Origin: a virus | Reading direction: 5' to 3' (one strand) | IMG/VR virus record: IMGVR_UViG_3300047480_000302 | Location: 1 to 49,829 of that record | DNA: 49,829 bases | Part shown: piece after piece, positions 1-7,809 of the stretch | Numbering within the stretch: position 1 is the first letter of the stretch | How the letters are laid out: every line of letters begins with the position of its first letter | Notes under the pieces: generated by a model | The model's input: only the letters and a program-made list of their open reading frames with translations | Told to the model about the DNA's origin: nothing | Databases searched by the model: none | Translations under genes and position numbers: made by a program

Positions 1-297
1 GGTTTACAATGGTATATTAGCTTTAGTCAACTAGAATCATTGTTAAGAAGTGCTCCATTCAATGAACACCTAATGTTAGGTGGTTATAATGAAATTGGAC
101 ATTTGATTTATGAATATCGTCCTGCATTTCTCATGGATATGAAGTCGGTTATTTCGTATGATTCTAAATACATCACTAAAGCACCTAACAGCAAATATGA
201 TAGCTATATTTTTAATTGGCGCAAAGCCGTAGAAGATGGCGTCTGTATTAAATTAATTAAGGAACACCCTCTTCAAGAAAGTAAAAGTTATAAATAG
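1..297 (+). CDS. C-terminal part of an unrecognised protein
   Basis: The frame is open from the first base, so the start lies outside the window; 98 residues are visible. I do not recognise the family. The piece is rich in Tyr, Lys and Ser and shows no membrane segment or metal motif. It ends 16 bp before the next gene, whose GGAGG ribosome site lies in the gap, so the two are probably co-transcribed. The TTG at position 40 is not a convincing start because the frame continues upstream of it. Confidence 0.55.
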   Translation, partial: GLQWYISFSQLESLLRSAPFNEHLMLGGYNEIGHLIYEYRPAFLMDMKSVISYDSKYITKAPNSKYDSYIFNWRKAVEDGVCIKLIKEHPLQESKSYK

Positions 298-313
298 AAC
301 AGGAGGAATTTTT

Positions 314-997
314 ATGTTCTATTTAATGATTAAAACACATAATAAAACTAAATTAAAATATCTTTGCAAATGTACTAATAGAGATCCATACAAATATAAA
401 GGTTCCGGAGTTTATTGGAAAAGACATCTCAAAGATCATGGAAGCGATATTACTACCGAAGTGATATTTCAGACTGAAGATTTAAATGAATTTAATTCAG
501 CGTGTTTACGCTATTCTAAAGAATTTAATGTAAAAGATTCTGATGAATGGGCTAACCTAATAGAAGAAAATGGATTAGATGGAGGTACAACTCACACTAA
601 CCCGTATTGGCTAAAAGGATTTAAACATTCAAATGAATCAAAAAGTAAAATATCAGAATCTTCGAAAAAGAAAAGAGTACCTCTATCTGAAAACGTTAAA
701 CAAAAGATAAGCGATGCTTTACGCGGAAAATCTATAAAATGTTCTCCTAAGGGCGTTGCAAAAACAGAAGAACATAAACGTAAAGTATCTCAAGCTTTAA
801 AAGGAAAGCCTAAGAATTTTTATAAAAATGGTTTAGAAAATATGAAGACGTCAGTTAGTGAACGCCAAAAAAGAAAATATAAATGTTCAGTTTGTGGTAA
901 AATAGGAAATGCTGGGCAAATCGGTCGTTATCATAAAGAATGTATGAAGGAGTTATCATGGAACAAAATGGAAATCAATCAGAGCGAGCATCAGTAA
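314..997 (+). CDS. Putative GIY-YIG-like homing endonuclease with NUMOD3 repeats
   Basis: A 227-residue protein preceded by AGGAGG. The first ~90 residues look like the N-terminal nuclease region of Seg-type phage enzymes (KGSGVYWKRHLKDHG resembles the YLGSGK..I..HG segment). Then come three short basic repeats typical of NUMOD3 DNA-binding modules (GFKHSNESKSKISE, LSENVKQKISDALRGK, KTEEHKRKVSQALKGK). The last 35 residues hold a CxxC...H..C finger (KCSVCGK, YHKEC). The canonical GIY and YIG tripeptides are not obvious, so catalysis is uncertain. Its 3' end overlaps the next gene by 40 bp. It is likely a selfish mobile gene inserted at the edge of the modification operon. Confidence 0.7.
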   Translation: MFYLMIKTHNKTKLKYLCKCTNRDPYKYKGSGVYWKRHLKDHGSDITTEVIFQTEDLNEFNSACLRYSKEFNVKDSDEWANLIEENGLDGGTTHTNPYWLKGFKHSNESKSKISESSKKKRVPLSENVKQKISDALRGKSIKCSPKGVAKTEEHKRKVSQALKGKPKNFYKNGLENMKTSVSERQKRKYKCSVCGKIGNAGQIGRYHKECMKELSWNKMEINQSEHQ

Positions 998-1455
998 AAG
1001 TTTTAAAAGAAGCAATGGATTTGCAGAATCGAAAGTCACAAGATTATCAGAATCCTTTGAGCCGTGTACGCCAAGCCGATCACTATCCGCGTGGCGTTTA
1101 TACTATCCTTGACACCATTAATGGCAAGATGCTTCGCATGTATTCTGTATTAGAAACTATGGAACAAGGTGGCAAAGTCAATTTTGAATCTATTGAAGAT
1201 TCTGCAATTGATATGATTAACTACGCGTCATTTCTTGTTGCATATATGCGTGGTGATATCGATGGTCAAGAAACGGGCAAGGATATCTTCAATCGTCGTG
1301 TAAGCAAAGCAACACATCCTACTACAGATTTGTATCCTGCAAAGTTCCGTGCAATCACCAAAGAACAAACAACTCTTGATGCACGCAATTTTACAAATAT
1401 TGTACCACAGGATGAAGTTGGAAAGTACGTACCTACTGGAAGATTTGAAGAATGA
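958..1455 (+). CDS. DUF1599-like nucleotide-modification-associated protein
   Basis: The 165-residue start at 958 is chosen because AAGGAG lies 7 bases upstream; an in-frame upstream ATG at 940 lacks a site. The middle (KSQDYQNPLSRV, RGVYTILDTINGKMLRM, ESIEDSAIDMINYASFLV) has the KSxDY...I..K..R...D..D..NY layout of DUF1599, a family associated with modified-base gene clusters. That fits its place directly before dCMP hydroxymethylase, with which it overlaps by ATGA. Its biochemical role is not established; involvement in modified-nucleotide metabolism is inferred from context. Confidence 0.7.
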   Translation: MEQNGNQSERASVKVLKEAMDLQNRKSQDYQNPLSRVRQADHYPRGVYTILDTINGKMLRMYSVLETMEQGGKVNFESIEDSAIDMINYASFLVAYMRGDIDGQETGKDIFNRRVSKATHPTTDLYPAKFRAITKEQTTLDARNFTNIVPQDEVGKYVPTGRFEE

Positions 1456-2207
1456 GTTACGATTATTACAATATGAAAACATGTCATGAAATTCGCCAAG
1501 AATTCGCTAGACTTTATCGTCAGCAAAAGTTTGTAACAGATAAATCCGGCGTTAAAACCGTTGAAATCATGGGTGCTAGCTTCTGGGCTAATTCACCTAT
1601 GATCTTTGGTGCAGTCAATGAAGACTACGTTCAACGTGAACTTGACTGGTATAAGTCACAATCCTTGAACGTAAATGATATTCCCGGTGGACCTCCAGCT
1701 ATTTGGAAACAAGTTGCTGATAAAGATGGAATGATCAACTCTAACTATGGCTGGTGTATCTATTCAGCAGAAAACAATCATCAGTTTGCACACGTTGTAA
1801 CTGAACTTGAAGAACGTCCAGATTCTCGTCGTGCAACGATGATTTATACACGTCCCACGATGTGGGGTGATCACAATAAGAATGGTCGTTCTGACTTCAT
1901 GTGTACTAACAGCGTGCAATATATGATTCGCAATAATCGAATCTATGCTATCGTACAAATGAGAAGTAATGATGCATGGGCTGGATATCGCAATGACTAT
2001 GCTTGGCAGAAATATGTTCTGCAGGAAGTCAGAAATGAATTGCAGTATCGTGGAAAGTTTTATGATTGCGGTGAAATCTTTTGGAATGTAGGTTCACTTC
2101 ACATTTATGAACGTCAATTCTATTTGCTTGATCATTACATAAAGACGCACGAATTGTCTATAACTAAGGAAGAATATGACAAACGCTATAAGCAAGCGAC
2201 TGTCTAA
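1452..2207 (+). CDS. 42: Deoxycytidylate 5-hydroxymethyltransferase (T4 gp42 type)
   Basis: A 251-residue enzyme of the thymidylate synthase fold that converts dCMP to 5-hydroxymethyl-dCMP with methylene-tetrahydrofolate. The sequence follows T4 gp42 closely: DKSGVKTVEIMGASFWA near the start, INSNYGW, the catalytic CTNSVQYMIR cysteine segment, the RSNDAWAGYRNDYAWQKYVL substrate block, and NVGSLHIYERQFYL near the end. A separate ThyX at 18.4 kb covers dTMP synthesis, which supports assignment here as a hydroxymethylase rather than ThyA. It is translationally coupled (ATGA) to the DUF1599 gene and overlaps the dCMP deaminase gene downstream, forming a pyrimidine-pool operon. Confidence 0.93.
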   Translation: MSYDYYNMKTCHEIRQEFARLYRQQKFVTDKSGVKTVEIMGASFWANSPMIFGAVNEDYVQRELDWYKSQSLNVNDIPGGPPAIWKQVADKDGMINSNYGWCIYSAENNHQFAHVVTELEERPDSRRATMIYTRPTMWGDHNKNGRSDFMCTNSVQYMIRNNRIYAIVQMRSNDAWAGYRNDYAWQKYVLQEVRNELQYRGKFYDCGEIFWNVGSLHIYERQFYLLDHYIKTHELSITKEEYDKRYKQATV

Positions 2208-2643
2208 ATGGGATCAACGTTATGTTGAACTAGCTAAACAAATTTCTACTTGGAGTAAAGATCCAAGTAGAAAGATTGGTGCGGTTGCCGTAGGTTCTAA
2301 AGGTCAGATTCTATCGCAAGGATATAATGGCTTTCCACGAGGAATCCTCGATCTTCCTGAACGTTATGAGAACCGAGAGGTAAAGTATAAGCATGTTGTT
2401 CATGCAGAAATGAATGTAATCTATAATGCAACGTTCAGCGGCGTTTCTCTTGATGGTGCTTCTCTTTTTGTATACGGTCTCCCAGTGTGCAACGAATGCG
2501 CAAAGGGAATTATCCAGGTTGGTATAGAACGAGTTGTCATATATACAGATGAGCTTGTGCCAACGATTTGGACAGATGCTTTTAATTTGACTTGGCAAAT
2601 GTTTAAAGAAGCAGGTGTAAAATGCAATTGGATTCAAACATGA
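2176..2643 (+). CDS. cd: dCMP deaminase
   Basis: A 155-residue zinc-dependent deaminase converting dCMP to dUMP. The zinc and catalytic motif HAEMNVIYNA and the paired cysteines of PVCNECAKGIIQVGI are both present. The gene starts 32 bp inside the end of gene 42, so the enzymes that divert dCMP to hydroxymethyl-dCMP and to dUMP are co-translated. T4 has the equivalent enzyme (gene cd). The dUMP would feed ThyX, encoded 16 kb downstream. Confidence 0.92.
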   Translation: MTNAISKRLSKWDQRYVELAKQISTWSKDPSRKIGAVAVGSKGQILSQGYNGFPRGILDLPERYENREVKYKHVVHAEMNVIYNATFSGVSLDGASLFVYGLPVCNECAKGIIQVGIERVVIYTDELVPTIWTDAFNLTWQMFKEAGVKCNWIQT

Positions 2644-2822
2644 AATGTTATTGCTATACATGCAAGAGTAAAGAAGTAGACGAAAGAGGATTTTCTCCTG
2701 TGATGTATACTTTTATTGTGTGTCCTGAATGTGGTAATAAACGTTGTCTAAAGTCTACAGATCATAATTTCAAATGCACAAATAGCAACGAACCAGGACA
2801 AGAAGGAAGTAGATATAAATGA
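2640..2822 (+). CDS. Small zinc-ribbon protein
   Basis: A 60-residue protein whose ATG overlaps the deaminase stop (ATGA). It has cysteine pairs CYCYTC and CPEC and further cysteines at KRC and KCT, giving a zinc-ribbon look. An upstream in-frame ATG at 2622 is possible, but the overlap start is typical here. I recognise similar short proteins from many tailed phages, without a known function. The stop overlaps the start of the glucosyltransferase gene, so it belongs to the modification operon. Confidence 0.72.
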   Translation: MKCYCYTCKSKEVDERGFSPVMYTFIVCPECGNKRCLKSTDHNFKCTNSNEPGQEGSRYK

Positions 2823-4024
2823 AAATCGCAATTATTATGGGTCGTGGCATCGAAGGATGTGGTGTTACGAAGTTTACTGTTGAACAAACAAAATGGATGG
2901 CAAAGAATAGCCATGATTTTGTTGTATTTTCTTCTAAAGATAAATCGTGGACTCGTAAGAATGCCCATGACGTTTCAAATGTAGTGCAACTTAAGTTTGC
3001 AAAGCAAGAAGAAATGAATAAACTAATTGAAGGTTGTAATAAAGCCGATGTAGTTATTATCAATAGTCTTCCTTCACTTAGTCATCCCGAAGAAGCAATC
3101 AATCAGTTCAAACGATCTCTTGAAGAAATTCAAAAACCAATTGTTCTAGTTCAACACGATCATTCATCTTTATCAATTAAACGTAATGCTGCTATTGAAG
3201 AAGCTGTAAAACGTGCTAATATTCTATTTGGTCATAGCGATACAAACGACTTTGCAAAATATGTTGGCGAAGTTACTGGTGGAGGTGGACTTGCCGGATT
3301 CTTTGGTGACGATGAATCAAAAACTATATTGAACTTCCAGCCGGGCATTGACTTTGATTCTATTCGCGCTAAGTATTGGCTTGACATTGATCAGACGCGT
3401 CCATTAGAACACAAATGGATTGGCCGTACTACAAGTTGGAAAGGCTATGTTCAGATGTTTAAATTCCATAATGAATTCTTACGTCCTGGTGGTTATATCA
3501 CTACGTTTGAAGGTATTGAAAAGTCTCCAGCTTATCTTGATTTTAGAAAGCTTTCTGAATTTCATGGAATGATTGATAAAGACATCAATACTATTTCACT
3601 TGAAAAAGATCAACCAGCATATGTCTTTGGTCCATATATCAATGAACAGATGTTGTACCGAATGGCTTCAACTGGTTTTGGTTATCAGTTATCTATTCTA
3701 GATGAACGATTTATTCAACGATCTATTGAATATACACATTGTGAATTGGCTGCTGTTGGTGTAGTACCGGTCTTCCGCAAGTTATATGGTGAACGTTGTA
3801 CACACCGCAAATATGGTGATAAACTAATCAATTGCAAGAATACTGGAACGATTTGGTTAGATGATACTAATATGCAACCAGCTTATGATTTGGTCAACAA
3901 ACTAACCAAAGATAAAGTCATGCGAAACGAATATCGTGAAATGGCGTTCGAATTTTACAAACAACATCAAGATTCACAATATACATTTGCAGAAATGATG
4001 AAACTTATACAAGATAATCTATGA
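2819..4024 (+). CDS. agt: DNA alpha-glucosyltransferase (T4 a-gt type)
   Basis: A 401-residue protein clearly like T4 alpha-glucosyltransferase, which moves glucose from UDP-glucose to 5-hydroxymethylcytosine in DNA. Matching blocks recalled from T4 include RGIEGCGVTKFTVEQ at the N terminus, INSLPSLS, LVQHDHSSLSIKRN, ILFGHSDTNDF, the RTTSWKGYVQMFKFH block, and SIEYTHCELAAVGVVPVF near residue 310, a donor-binding part of the GT-B fold. It overlaps the zinc-ribbon gene upstream and the dehydrogenase gene downstream by 4 bp each. With gp42 it predicts glucosylated hydroxymethylcytosine DNA, which normally blocks many restriction and CRISPR nucleases. The actual sugar could differ (see the dehydrogenase). 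Confidence 0.93.
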   Translation: MKIAIIMGRGIEGCGVTKFTVEQTKWMAKNSHDFVVFSSKDKSWTRKNAHDVSNVVQLKFAKQEEMNKLIEGCNKADVVIINSLPSLSHPEEAINQFKRSLEEIQKPIVLVQHDHSSLSIKRNAAIEEAVKRANILFGHSDTNDFAKYVGEVTGGGGLAGFFGDDESKTILNFQPGIDFDSIRAKYWLDIDQTRPLEHKWIGRTTSWKGYVQMFKFHNEFLRPGGYITTFEGIEKSPAYLDFRKLSEFHGMIDKDINTISLEKDQPAYVFGPYINEQMLYRMASTGFGYQLSILDERFIQRSIEYTHCELAAVGVVPVFRKLYGERCTHRKYGDKLINCKNTGTIWLDDTNMQPAYDLVNKLTKDKVMRNEYREMAFEFYKQHQDSQYTFAEMMKLIQDNL

Positions 4025-4815
4025 ATATTTGCATAGTTGGCCATGGTGTTGTTGGTAAAGCTGTACAACATGGTTTTACCAACAATTTGACACATCTGTA
4101 TGTTGTAGATCCTCAGTACGATACATATATAGATTCGTTATATGATTTGTTTAAACCAGACATTGTTTTTATATGTGTTCCAACACCAACTACGAAAGAT
4201 GGGATAGACTCTTCTATAATTGAAAGTGTATTAAAAGAAATTAGTTTGCGTGAACATAAGCCTATAGTTGTAATAAAGTCTACTGTTACGCCCGATGTTT
4301 GTGATAAACTTTCTTCTATATACTCACCTATAGTTTATAATCCAGAATTTCTAACTGAAGCAAATTGTATTAATGATTTTGTTAATCCAAAATTTATTTT
4401 GCTTGGCGGTGAAACACGCAACGTATTAGAAGTTGCAGAAGCGTATTCACAATATTCTTTATGCAACCCATGTCCAGTCTATATGGTTGATGAAAAAACT
4501 GCGTGTTTGATTAAATATACGTTGAATAGTTTTCTTGCAACCAAAGTTGTATTTTTCAACCAAATGTATGACATATATAAAAAGTCTGGCGCTGATATCA
4601 CTTGGGAAAATTTTATAAAGATCATATCAAACGATGATCGAATCGGAGATACTCATATGAATGTTCCAGGTAAAGATGGTATGCGTGGATTTGGTGGCAT
4701 GTGCTTTCCAAAAGACACTAAAGCTATTATTCATTATGCTAAAACAGTGGGTGCACCATTTAGTATTCTTGAAGAAGTTGTTGATATAAATTATAAATTG
4801 CGAGATATGAAATGA
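4021..4815 (+). CDS. UDP-glucose/GDP-mannose 6-dehydrogenase-like protein, C-terminally short
   Basis: A 264-residue nucleotide-sugar dehydrogenase. Residues 1-15 give the NAD-binding GHGVVGKAV glycine motif, FICVPTPT and KSTVTP follow, and NPEFLTEANCINDF is the family substrate loop. The catalytic cysteine sits in GGMCFPKD near residue 228. Family members are usually about 390-450 residues; this one stops soon after the catalytic loop and lacks the C-terminal UDP-binding domain. Position between alpha-glucosyltransferase and a methyltransferase-like gene suggests a role in the sugar placed on DNA, for example UDP-glucuronate formation as a first step toward UDP-pentoses. That role is inference; no further pathway gene is in the window. 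Confidence 0.82.
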   Translation: MNICIVGHGVVGKAVQHGFTNNLTHLYVVDPQYDTYIDSLYDLFKPDIVFICVPTPTTKDGIDSSIIESVLKEISLREHKPIVVIKSTVTPDVCDKLSSIYSPIVYNPEFLTEANCINDFVNPKFILLGGETRNVLEVAEAYSQYSLCNPCPVYMVDEKTACLIKYTLNSFLATKVVFFNQMYDIYKKSGADITWENFIKIISNDDRIGDTHMNVPGKDGMRGFGGMCFPKDTKAIIHYAKTVGAPFSILEEVVDINYKLRDMK

Positions 4816-5996
4816 AACACGCATCTATTGTACCATTAATTGGTGGAGAAACTCTTGGACAAATTAATGCTTTTGGCACAAAGCCTGATTACTTACTTTC
4901 GTATACCCCCTTCTCTAATAATGATTCGCACTTGGTTAATTACCTTAAAGATGTTCCTTACATCTTACTCGACCAAGGCAGAACGCATCCTGGGTATGTT
5001 GATATTGTTAATGCTGTGTGTCCTTGCGCTGGCCTCAGCTCTTTATCTCCATCGGCAAGCTCAGATTCTGCTGTTAACGACTGGATGATGATCACTGCAA
5101 AATATGTACTTGAGGAAATGAAACCTCAAGTATTTTGGGGAGAGAATGCTCCTCGATTTGCAGGTGAAATGGGTAAACCAATCGTTGCAAAATTACATAA
5201 ACTGGCTCGCGAAAATGGATATACAATGTCCATTTATAGGACTAAGTCCCTATTACACGGACTTAGTCAAGTTAGAGAGCGTTCTTTCTATTTCTTTTGG
5301 AAAGGCGATAAGGTACCCATTTTTAAATTCTTTGATGAATATCGTATTAGTATCGAAGATCAAATTAATTTGGTTAAACCTGAGTCTACTCAACAAGAAG
5401 TAACTAATAAGAAAATTCCAAGTAAAGATGATCCTTATTATCGATATGTTCTTGAAGTTATGCATAAGGGTATTAGTCATTCTGAATTCCAGAAGACACT
5501 AATAAAATCTGCTGATGCAATGCATTATATCGAAGAGAATGGACATAACTATCGTATGCTGAAACCTTTCTTTGAGAAAGAAGGTTATACTAAACTTGCA
5601 AATAAAATGGAAGCCATTCAAGCAAAACTTGATGCAGGTGGAAATATTATGAGACGTGCTTCCTATATTCCAAAAGATTATATTGGTGCCTTTGTTGGTC
5701 ATTTACCAGTTTCGATGACACACCACAGTGAAGATCGATACTTGACTTATCGTGAATGTATGACTATTATGGGTTTACCTCAGGACTTTGAGTTATTGAA
5801 TCCTGCAAAAAACTTAAATCACGTATGTCAAAATGTACCAGTTCATACCGCTACAGATATGGCCATGGAGATTAAAGCTACTCTAGAAGGTAGACGTGAT
5901 ATGATGAATAGTACATTGATGTATCAGTTTAATCCTCAGAAAACATATGAACTTAGAGATCCAGAAGAATTAAGTAGTTTAGAATCCTTCATGTAA
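4812..5996 (+). CDS. Divergent C5-cytosine DNA methyltransferase-like protein
   Basis: A 394-residue protein with the late motifs of C5-methyltransferases: a PC nucleophile in AVCPCAGLSSLS (residues ~74-86), GENAPRF in place of the ENV motif, GLSQVRERSFYFF as the QxRxR motif, and a C-terminal YRECMTIMGLPQDF resembling motifs IX-X. The usual N-terminal FSGCGG loop is replaced by GGETLGQ, so cofactor binding may be altered. It overlaps the dehydrogenase by ATGA and ends the operon before a terminator. In a phage expected to carry hydroxymethylcytosine an ordinary cytosine methylase is puzzling. It could act on host DNA or on modified bases; the substrate is unknown. Confidence 0.78.
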   Translation: MKHASIVPLIGGETLGQINAFGTKPDYLLSYTPFSNNDSHLVNYLKDVPYILLDQGRTHPGYVDIVNAVCPCAGLSSLSPSASSDSAVNDWMMITAKYVLEEMKPQVFWGENAPRFAGEMGKPIVAKLHKLARENGYTMSIYRTKSLLHGLSQVRERSFYFFWKGDKVPIFKFFDEYRISIEDQINLVKPESTQQEVTNKKIPSKDDPYYRYVLEVMHKGISHSEFQKTLIKSADAMHYIEENGHNYRMLKPFFEKEGYTKLANKMEAIQAKLDAGGNIMRRASYIPKDYIGAFVGHLPVSMTHHSEDRYLTYRECMTIMGLPQDFELLNPAKNLNHVCQNVPVHTATDMAMEIKATLEGRRDMMNSTLMYQFNPQKTYELRDPEELSSLESFM

Positions 5997-5998
5997 TC

Positions 5999-6022
5999 AT
6001 CGCCCTTCGGGGCGATTTCTAT
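5999..6022 (+). terminator. Rho-independent terminator of the modification operon
   Basis: A perfect 7-bp stem ATCGCCC/GGGCGAT closed by a TTCG tetraloop, followed by TTCTATTT. It lies directly after the methyltransferase-like gene and before a T4-type late promoter. Confidence 0.88.
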
Positions 6023-6023
6023 T

Positions 6024-6031
6024 TATAAATA
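6024..6031 (+). promoter_or_regulatory. T4-type late promoter (TATAAATA)
   Basis: The octamer TATAAATA matches the T4 late promoter consensus exactly. It sits 27 bp upstream of the first gene of the 6-15 kb cluster and just past a terminator, as expected for a late transcription start used with a gp55-like sigma factor. Confidence 0.75.
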
Positions 6032-6057
6032 TAAGTAGATTTATTAATGGAGATTCT

Positions 6058-6876
6058 ATGGCAGCATCAGAAGGCGTAGATCTTGAGTGGTGTATTGTTG
6101 AAAAGATAAAAATCAGAAACAATCTACTCAAGAAATACACAAAATCGTATTCAAGTAACATTGACCGTCAGGCTGAGCAGTGCGTTGAGCACATATACAA
6201 ATTTGCAAAGAATGCTAAAGTTCAAGCTTGGCATTCTGATGATGCTTCCAATCCATTTGGAATAGCAATATATGCTAAACCAGAACCAAAGACCGACATT
6301 GTATTGAAAATAGGTAATAAGGTATATTCTACTTCTGTCAAGATGGCAGGTGGTGTACAATTGGCATCCGGTCAAGGTGGATCTACAGCTGAACTCTTTG
6401 AGGCAGCTGCTAAAAATATTCCTTCTTCTCAAAAGAGTAAAGTTCTTAAGTCAATCATTGATGAACTTAAAACAATGCCTACGAGACTATTGTCTGAATC
6501 AAACAAGGCAAGAATTTTAGAAGAAGCAAAACCAAAAGTTATAGAAGAATTTATTAAGAATGGTAAAATCATTCAAGATAAAAATTATGAATATTGGTTA
6601 CAAAATAACAAAGAAACACTGATGCAATCTTTGTTAGAATTCATAAATGAAGATAAAGAATTTTTAAAAGCACTTCTAAAAGAAGCTGTTACTGGTGAAT
6701 TATCACTTGCTTCTTATAGAGGTGCTGTTGCCGATAGTATCATATCACCAAAGGGTTTTTATTTAGTGAATGATACATATATCAACAGTATCATATCGAA
6801 AGTCAAGTTTGATATCCGTGGTAAATCAAGAAGTGGTATCACTGGCGTTGCGTTTAGAATAGATTTAAAAGGTTAA
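6058..6876 (+). CDS. Unrecognised protein, possible nuclease-like fold
   Basis: A 272-residue protein; the family is not recognised. Residues ~70-105 read KTDIVLKIGNKVYSTSVKM, an acidic residue followed by two beta strands and S-x-K, reminiscent of the D...(E/D)xK core of PD-(D/E)xK nucleases; this is only suggestive. The C-terminal half is helical and lysine-rich. It is the first gene after the late promoter and ends 3 bp before the next gene, which holds a similar strand pattern. A late, possibly virion-related role is inferred from position. Confidence 0.6.
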   Translation: MAASEGVDLEWCIVEKIKIRNNLLKKYTKSYSSNIDRQAEQCVEHIYKFAKNAKVQAWHSDDASNPFGIAIYAKPEPKTDIVLKIGNKVYSTSVKMAGGVQLASGQGGSTAELFEAAAKNIPSSQKSKVLKSIIDELKTMPTRLLSESNKARILEEAKPKVIEEFIKNGKIIQDKNYEYWLQNNKETLMQSLLEFINEDKEFLKALLKEAVTGELSLASYRGAVADSIISPKGFYLVNDTYINSIISKVKFDIRGKSRSGITGVAFRIDLKG

Positions 6877-6879
6877 TAC

Positions 6880-7809
6880 ATGTTTGCTACGTTTATAGAT
6901 TTCTTAACTGAAGAAGCTGCATTATCTTCCAACGATAAGGGTGTTCTTCATGAACTGCTTGTTGGTAAAGAATTAAATAAAGGCAAGCATATGTCTCCTG
7001 AAGCAGAGCGTACTCATAATATTATTAAGTCTAAAACTTCTAAAGAAGAATATGATAACGCAACAAAGTTAGCAAAAGGTACTGCTGAACATTTAAGACA
7101 AAAGTTTGGCAAAGACATTGCGTCAGCACACTGGTCTTCAAAGCCAGGTGACATTGGTAGAATTACTGGCGTAGAAGAATCGCAACAGGAAAACTCTGCT
7201 GATATTATTCTACGTCATAAGAACGGAGCCCACGTTGGTATATCACTTAAGGTTACCAAAAAGAAAGGCGGTAAAGTTCCTGTTGGAAATCCAGGTGCTA
7301 AACAAACCGATCAACAACTCGGCACAAACGCTACTCAACATTATGAGAATGCTAGAGCTGCACTTGTTAAGAAGCATAAAGTTCTTCAAGGTAAGACTAA
7401 TAAAGAAATGAAAGAGATCATTAAGAATGATCCAAAGATCGGCGCAGATGCTCAAAAAATGTCAAATGAAGCTATTGGCAAAATCAGAGATGAATGGCAC
7501 CATGCACTATCACAGATGCATCCTAAATCTTTAAGCGATCATCTTCGCAATAATTTGTTACATGCTCACGCAACAAAGTTACCTCTATACAAAACCACAA
7601 CAGGTGGAACTGGTGATGATCATAGTGTAGAAACAGAACATTCTCATACATCACACGATGAAATATTAAATGATCATAAAAACATTACTGTTCATAAAGC
7701 AGGTAACAACTCAATTGAATTTAAACACAATGGTAAGACATTCTTACGTCATAGACTTAAACCAGAGAGTACTCCTCTTGCAACTGCACTAAAAGGATCT
7801 GCAGAATGA
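6880..7809 (+). CDS. Putative internal virion protein with capsid-targeting-like N terminus
   Basis: A 309-residue basic, histidine-rich protein. The N terminus MFATFIDFLTE fits the pattern of T4 capsid-targeting sequences (M.. Y/F..F[IL]xE) that are cut by the prohead protease gp21 after [LI]xE. Residues ~105-130 (SADIILRHKNGAHVGISLKV) again have a D...S-x-K strand pair as in the preceding gene, so a nuclease-like core is possible. The C terminus is rich in His and Asp. It overlaps the next gene by 4 bp. Packaging in the capsid is inference from the N-terminal signature shared with neighbours. Confidence 0.62.
   Translation: MFATFIDFLTEEAALSSNDKGVLHELLVGKELNKGKHMSPEAERTHNIIKSKTSKEEYDNATKLAKGTAEHLRQKFGKDIASAHWSSKPGDIGRITGVEESQQENSADIILRHKNGAHVGISLKVTKKKGGKVPVGNPGAKQTDQQLGTNATQHYENARAALVKKHKVLQGKTNKEMKEIIKNDPKIGADAQKMSNEAIGKIRDEWHHALSQMHPKSLSDHLRNNLLHAHATKLPLYKTTTGGTGDDHSVETEHSHTSHDEILNDHKNITVHKAGNNSIEFKHNGKTFLRHRLKPESTPLATALKGSAE

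Noticed and set aside
1452-2207. Thymidylate synthase ThyA
   Set aside because: Sequence blocks follow T4 dCMP hydroxymethylase, an alpha-glucosyltransferase is adjacent, and ThyX is encoded elsewhere.
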